From: Desulfobaculum xiamenense
Lineage (GTDB): Bacteria > Desulfobacterota > Desulfovibrionia > Desulfovibrionales > Desulfovibrionaceae
Length of the DNA: 64,000 nucleotides
Assembly: GCF_011927665.1 (NCBI RefSeq)
Contig: NZ_JAATJA010000001.1
Coordinates: forward strand, 353,019 to 417,018
Direction of reading: 5' to 3'
Below the pieces are notes generated by a model that saw only the letters and a program-made list of their open reading frames with translations, ran no database searches and was not told where the DNA came from. Positions 59,950-64,000 of this stretch are shown here, piece after piece (position 1 is the stretch's first letter; every line of letters begins with the position of its first letter). Position numbers and translations under genes: made by a program.

Positions 59950-61479
59950 CTAATCAAGTACCTGCACTCGGCGGTAGAACGGCGACAGATGTGCCGCCAG
60001 ACCGAACAGGAGGAGTAGAACGGCGCAGCCGGCTCGCAGGGCATCCCTGTGGCGGTGGTAGGGCGTAAGGGTCGAAACGATGCCGACTTCTCCGAAGCTG
60101 ACGGATTCGGCGCGGAAGAGGCCGCCCTGTGCCCGGATTTCCCCAAGCGGATCGATGATGGCGGAGATGCCCGTATTCGTTCCGCGCACCAGCCAGCGGC
60201 CCTGCTCCACGGCACGCAGCACGGACATGTGCAGGTGCTGGAGCGGCGCGGACGAGTCGCCGAACCATGCGTCATTGGAAATGTTTACCAGCAGGTTGGC
60301 ACCCGCGTCCACTCGCGCCTGTGCGAGTTCCGGAAAGATCGTCTCGTAGCAGATGAGCACGCCGAGATCCATCGTACCCGCAGGCAGGGGGACGGTGCTT
60401 GTTCCGGGCACGAAGTCTCCGACGCCCTGCACAAGCTTGTCGAGGAAGAACAGCAGGTTGCCGAAGGGCACATACTCGCCGAAGGGGACGAGGTGTTCCT
60501 TGTCGTAGAAGCCTGCGGTTGCGCCGTCGGGGCCGATGAGAAAGGCCCGGTTGTGCATGCGGTATCCGCTTCCGTCCGGAGCGGGGGTGTAGGCGGGCGC
60601 GCCCGTCAGCAGGTAGCTGTTTCCCTCGCGGGCGAGCTTGCGCACGCGGCTACCGAGTAGGCTGGTCTCCTGAAAGTAGAAGGGCAGCGCGGTTTCGGGC
60701 CAGACCACGAGGTTCGGGCGCTCCTGCGCCTGTGCCGCCTGCGTGAGGGTCTCGTAGCGATCGACCGTGCCGTCCTGAAAGGTCATGTCCCACTTCTGGG
60801 CCTGATCGATGTTGCCCTGCACGAGGGCCACGCGGACCGTCTCCGTCGGCGCTGTGGCCGAGCCGACCGCGTACATGCCATAACCGCCGACAAGGGCGAG
60901 GGCGGCCAGCGAGGCCACAATGGCCCGTGCCTTGCCCTGTCCGGCCAGCGGGAGCACGGCGGCCCCGGCGAGGGCGCCGGACAGCCCATTGGCCCCGACG
61001 AGGGCTGCGGCCTGAAGCATCCACGGGATGGGCGCAAAGGCTGAGGCGAGGCACAGCCACGGGAAGCCGGTGAACAGCCAGCCGCGCAGTGCCTCCAGAG
61101 CGGCCCATAGGCAGGCCGCGAAGACTCCGGTGAGCAGCCACGGCAGGCGATAGCGCACCATGCGCATGCCAAGGGCGAACAGCCCCGCATAGAGCCCGCA
61201 GTACAGGCCGAGCAGCACGGGGCAGGGTGCGGCCAGAAGCCACGGCAGGTTGCCGTAGTCATGCACGGGCAGTGCCACCCAGTACAGGCACCCGCCATAG
61301 GCGAGAGTCCCCGCGAAGAGGCCACGACGGAAGGCTCCGGCGGGCGTGGTGGCGGAGAATCCGGCCAGCGCGATTCCGGCCGGGAACAGGAGCGACAGAT
61401 AGGGGGCCTGGAAGACGGGGTTCGCGAATCCCGTCCAGGCCCCGATGCATGCTATGATGAGGGCTGTTGCGTAGGTCAA
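59950..61479 (-). CDS. lnt: apolipoprotein N-acyltransferase
   Basis: The 509-residue inner-membrane enzyme has about eight hydrophobic segments in the first 200 residues and a last one near the C-terminus. The periplasmic nitrilase-like domain has Glu in 'LVVWPETALPFYF', Lys in 'FYDKEHLVPFGEYVPFG' and Cys in 'GVLICYETIFPELAQ'. It adds the third acyl chain to lipoproteins. It starts with TTG, overlapping the stop of the upstream CBS gene by 4 nt (TTGA), so it is translationally coupled. Confidence 0.96.
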   Translation of the reverse strand: MTYATALIIACIGAWTGFANPVFQAPYLSLLFPAGIALAGFSATTPAGAFRRGLFAGTLAYGGCLYWVALPVHDYGNLPWLLAAPCPVLLGLYCGLYAGLFALGMRMVRYRLPWLLTGVFAACLWAALEALRGWLFTGFPWLCLASAFAPIPWMLQAAALVGANGLSGALAGAAVLPLAGQGKARAIVASLAALALVGGYGMYAVGSATAPTETVRVALVQGNIDQAQKWDMTFQDGTVDRYETLTQAAQAQERPNLVVWPETALPFYFQETSLLGSRVRKLAREGNSYLLTGAPAYTPAPDGSGYRMHNRAFLIGPDGATAGFYDKEHLVPFGEYVPFGNLLFFLDKLVQGVGDFVPGTSTVPLPAGTMDLGVLICYETIFPELAQARVDAGANLLVNISNDAWFGDSSAPLQHLHMSVLRAVEQGRWLVRGTNTGISAIIDPLGEIRAQGGLFRAESVSFGEVGIVSTLTPYHRHRDALRAGCAVLLLLFGLAAHLSPFYRRVQVLD

Positions 61480-62318
61480 TTCTCTTCCGGGTCGGACGGC
61501 GTCTTGGGCCGCGGCTTGATGAGAACCCAGTGTATCTGCTTGGCGTCCGCGTCTTTTACTTCGAAGATTTTGCCATCCACGGTGAATGTCTCACCCTGCA
61601 TGGGAACCCGCCCGGCGAGTTCGCAGAGGTAGCCACTCAAGGTTTCCACCTGCTCCGACGTTAGTTCCAGTCCCAGACGATCATCGATTTCCTCAAGCGG
61701 CGTGCGACCGTTGATCATGATCGTGTCGTCGCTGAGCACCTGAATTTCGTCTGGGCGTGGCAAGTCGTATTCGTCCTCGATTTCGCCGACGATTTCCTCC
61801 ATGACGTCTTCGAGTGTCACGAGACCGGAGGTTCCGCCGTACTCATCGAGGGCTATGGCGAGGTGGATCTTGCTGGCGCGGAAGACCTGCAACATGTCCG
61901 TGACGTTTTTCGTCTCGGGGATGAGCAGCGGCTCGCGCATGATGTCCCTGCACGTGGGTTGCTTCTGCGGATGGCTCTGGCTGAGCCGGAGCAGATCCTT
62001 GGCATGGACGATGCCGACGATATTGTCCCTGTTTTCCTTGTAGATGGGAATGCGGGAGTGCCCGCATTCGATGATGAGCTGCGCGATCTCCTCGAGCGGA
62101 TCATCGACTTCCGCACACTGGATGTCCGTGCGCGGGATCATGATTTCCCGAACCTGCTTGCGGCCCAGCCGCAGCACGTTGAGAAGCATGGCGACTTCTG
62201 TGGGGTTGATTTCCCCATCCTGTCGGGCTTCGAGGATCAGCTCTTCGAGATTGCCGTCCTTGTGCCCGAAAAGTTTACTGAACAGGGTGGCGAACAATCC
62301 TTCCGAATCGTCTTCCAA
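61476..62318 (-). CDS. CBS-domain protein, CorC/HlyC family
   Basis: The 280-residue soluble protein has a short acidic N-terminus and two CBS domains ('MIPRTDIQCAEVDDPLEEIAQLIIECGHSRIPIYKENRDNIVGIVHAKDLL' and 'LLIPETKNVTDMLQVFRASKIHLAIALDEYGGTSGLVTLEDVMEEIVGEIEDEYD'). A CorC_HlyC transporter-associated domain follows at the C-terminus. The start is a TTG with a perfect AGGAGG and 7-nt spacing. Gene pairs ybeX(corC)-lnt are a known arrangement. Roles proposed for the family include Mg/Co efflux and ribosome-related functions. Confidence 0.92.
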   Translation of the reverse strand: MEDDSEGLFATLFSKLFGHKDGNLEELILEARQDGEINPTEVAMLLNVLRLGRKQVREIMIPRTDIQCAEVDDPLEEIAQLIIECGHSRIPIYKENRDNIVGIVHAKDLLRLSQSHPQKQPTCRDIMREPLLIPETKNVTDMLQVFRASKIHLAIALDEYGGTSGLVTLEDVMEEIVGEIEDEYDLPRPDEIQVLSDDTIMINGRTPLEEIDDRLGLELTSEQVETLSGYLCELAGRVPMQGETFTVDGKIFEVKDADAKQIHWVLIKPRPKTPSDPEEN

Positions 62319-62380
62319 CGTGGTTCCTCCTACAGAACAATGATGTGTTTGCACATGTGGAAATGTAAGGGCTTGGGGTT

Positions 62381-63484
62381 CTACGTCAAGCCTTTTTCCC
62401 GGTAGAGATCGAGATGTCGGCGGGCCACCCAGTTGCCGAGGCGGGCGATGCCGTCCGCAGGCACCTTCTTCCAGATGATCTTGCCGCCGTCGTCCTTTAC
62501 CAGTTGGCCGATTTCGCTGAACTGCACACCGATTTCGAGCCTGCGGCTTTCGAAGTCCTCGTAGCGGTTCTGAATGCGGCACATGGTCCACAGGTTGAGC
62601 TTGGCATCCCTGTCCGGGTCGAAGAACTGGGCCATGAGCACATAGCGTTCGCCTATCTCGAAACCGAAGCCCGTTTCCTTTACCGAATCGGGGGTCAGTT
62701 CGAGGCGCATCCCACCCGACGAAACATTGACGATGCGCAGCGGGGTGTCGTTCATCTGGCGGCTATAGAAGACGGGCGGGCGGCCCCACTTGCGCAGGAG
62801 CGGCTCCGGAGAACCGTCGCGCCGCAGCTTTTCCGGCCACAGGGCCAGCCCCAGCGAGAACTGCAAGGGTGGCTCAATGCGAAGCGACAGGCGCTTCTGA
62901 CTTAGCTCGATGTGCTCGGGCACAGGGACGGCGATGTGGGTGACGTCCTGCGAAATTTTGCGGATGCCCTTGATGCGCGAGGTGAACGTGTAGAAGTTCG
63001 CGTGGTCCTTTCGTCCCGGCGTGGTCACGCGGAAGAAGCACTGCACGTCCCGGTTCAGCCAGCCCTGATGCGCCTTGACGAAGCCGGAGATTTCGAGGTC
63101 CAGCAGGCCGTCCTTGACGTGTTCCAGCGAGCAGGCCGTGGAGCGCCGGGTGTTGTCCACGGCTCCGCCAGCGAAGCGCATTTCGACCTTGCTGCGTTGC
63201 GCCATGATTGCGTCGAAAAGCGACATGATGCTCGCCTGATCCGTGATCCACGACGGGGGCTTGGTGTCGCGGCGCGGCTTGAGGACGTAGTGGTTGAACA
63301 GAATGGCGCCGCCCGTGACGATGAACGCGGCGGAGAGCGTAACGAGGACGATGGTGATGCTTTCGGATGTGATGCCCCACGAGCCAAAGTTCTTCTGGAC
63401 GCTGTCGAGGAACGAGCGGTCTATGGTGCCCCGCAGGGCTTCGAATGCGGGCAGGGGGGTGTCGATGGTGAATCCTGTGGTCAT
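62381..63484 (-). CDS. membrane-anchored PilZ-domain protein
   Basis: The 367-residue protein has one membrane helix ('ITIVLVTLSAAFIVTGGAILF', about 43-63), a YcgR-N-like beta domain and a C-terminal PilZ domain. The c-di-GMP ligands are present: RxxxR in 'KRLSLR' and 'NVSSGGMRLEL' (N-x-S-x-x-G type). It is a probable c-di-GMP receptor acting at the inner membrane, for example on motility or envelope functions. It is transcribed toward the CBS-lnt pair with a 62-bp gap. Confidence 0.88.
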   Translation of the reverse strand: MTTGFTIDTPLPAFEALRGTIDRSFLDSVQKNFGSWGITSESITIVLVTLSAAFIVTGGAILFNHYVLKPRRDTKPPSWITDQASIMSLFDAIMAQRSKVEMRFAGGAVDNTRRSTACSLEHVKDGLLDLEISGFVKAHQGWLNRDVQCFFRVTTPGRKDHANFYTFTSRIKGIRKISQDVTHIAVPVPEHIELSQKRLSLRIEPPLQFSLGLALWPEKLRRDGSPEPLLRKWGRPPVFYSRQMNDTPLRIVNVSSGGMRLELTPDSVKETGFGFEIGERYVLMAQFFDPDRDAKLNLWTMCRIQNRYEDFESRRLEIGVQFSEIGQLVKDDGGKIIWKKVPADGIARLGNWVARRHLDLYREKGLT

Positions 63485-63850
63485 GCGGTTCCGGTGTCTC
63501 CTCGAAGTCGTGAGCGTGCGGGGCGTCCGACTGTGTCGCCGACGCCTCGTCCCCTCGGTGTGCTGTGCAGGCCGGGATGTGGCGCTGCCTCATGCGAAGA
63601 ATGCTTGCACATGGCGTGCCTGCGTTGCGCCGTGTGCGGGTGGCGAGGGGAAGAATCGTCCATGAACGCGGACGATATGTAGCCTGCTTGCCATGCCTTT
63701 GGCACATGCGCGTGAAGGGACGTAGACTTCTATCTATCCGGAATTGCGGGAAGTGAAAAGGGGCAGGGTGGGGCGTGTCGGTTTTTCGCCGTCATGCTGG
63801 GGGCCGGGCATGCTGGTACGTAAGAAGGCGGCGGATGCTCGCCGAAAAGG
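63485..63850. other. gene-free gap upstream of the PilZ gene
   Basis: Open frames here overlap each other on both strands and show no family character or ribosome sites. The stretch probably holds the promoter of the PilZ gene; no specific element is assigned. Confidence 0.3.
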
Positions 63851-63880
63851 AAAGGGGCGGCTCGCACGGGCCGCCCCTTT
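63851..63880 (-). terminator. mnmG terminator
   Basis: Stem AAAGGGGCGGC / GCCGCCCCTTT with a short loop, then TTCC on the minus strand. It is 22 bp after the mnmG stop. Confidence 0.8.
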
Positions 63881-63902
63881 GTCGATTCAATCGGATGAGA
63901 GC

Positions 63903-64000
63903 CTATGCGCTAGGACGCCCGAGTTTTTTGATATGCACCTCGACACAGGCGATGGCGGCCGGCGTGATGCCGGAGATGCGGCTGGCCTGTCCGAGGGTGA
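63903..64000 (-). CDS. mnmG: C-terminal end of tRNA uridine modification enzyme MnmG (partial)
   Basis: The last 31 codons read TLGQASRISGITPAAIACVE and then VHIKKLGRPSA before TAG 63903-63905. 'GQASRI.G.TPAAI..L..HLKK' is the invariant C-terminal helix of MnmG/GidA, which with MnmE modifies U34 of tRNAs. The rest lies beyond the window. Confidence 0.9.
   Translation of the reverse strand, partial: TLGQASRISGITPAAIACVEVHIKKLGRPSA

Overview
The window looks like a chromosome segment of a Desulfovibrionaceae-like sulfate reducer (Desulfobacterota). This is inferred from the gene order pyrG-kdsA-kdsC-lptC-lptA-lptB-rpoN-hpf-ptsN-rapZ-mannose-type PTS-ppaC, the high GC of the core, an encoded-CCA tRNA and a probable selenoprotein. 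No species can be named from the sequence.

Left part (1-22193): accessory DNA stacked at the 3' end of a tRNA-Ser(CGA) gene. A 19-bp copy of the tRNA 3' end at 2777-2795 and the real tRNA end at 22098-22116 bound a 19.3-kb island. A tyrosine integrase (20151-22025) sits next to the tRNA. Left of the inner att copy is a broken integrase in the same orientation, a dGTPase gene and phage-like remnants, so an older element seems to lie behind the newer one. The island is a defence island. It holds a RloC-type anticodon nuclease (5560-7752), a type I restriction-modification operon (S-like gene, hsdM, rhuM, hsdS, hsdR, YgjP-type metallopeptidase) and a Septu-like PtuA/PtuB pair wedged between hsdS and hsdR. 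It also carries three phage antirepressor-like genes in different states of decay, a serine recombinase and a T7 gp14-like fragment. RloC, hsdS and PtuAB are visibly AT-richer than hsdR/hsdM, so the island is a mosaic.

22313-30085: a CotH-kinase/beta-helix lipoprotein, VTC polyphosphate polymerase and DUF4956 membrane protein operon, then a small exported cysteine-rich protein, tadA and purQ. 30394-41675: core genes for CTP, Kdo and LPS transport (pyrG, kdsA, kdsC, lptC, lptA, lptB), sigma-54 (rpoN), hpf, ptsN, rapZ, a mannose-family PTS whose IIC gene is out of frame at a T9 tract, and ppaC.

42060-53823: a surface-glycan cluster framed by two related glycosyltransferase-TPR proteins. Between them are homologues by architecture of the four Campylobacter capsule phosphoramidate enzymes (glutamine kinase, CTP:phosphoglutamine cytidylyltransferase, CDP-amidate-releasing amidotransferase and a CysC-like 3'-kinase), followed by a sulfotransferase-fold protein, a radical SAM enzyme and a methyltransferase. 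The likely role is building and transferring a phosphoramidate group onto a surface glycan.

53915-64000 (minus strand): dapA, dapF, a new-looking exported selenoprotein with an in-frame UGA and a strong SECIS-like hairpin, HU, a MinD/FlhG-type ATPase, a GGDEF protein, prfB with its programmed frameshift, lnt, a CBS/CorC protein, a PilZ membrane protein and the C-terminal end of mnmG.
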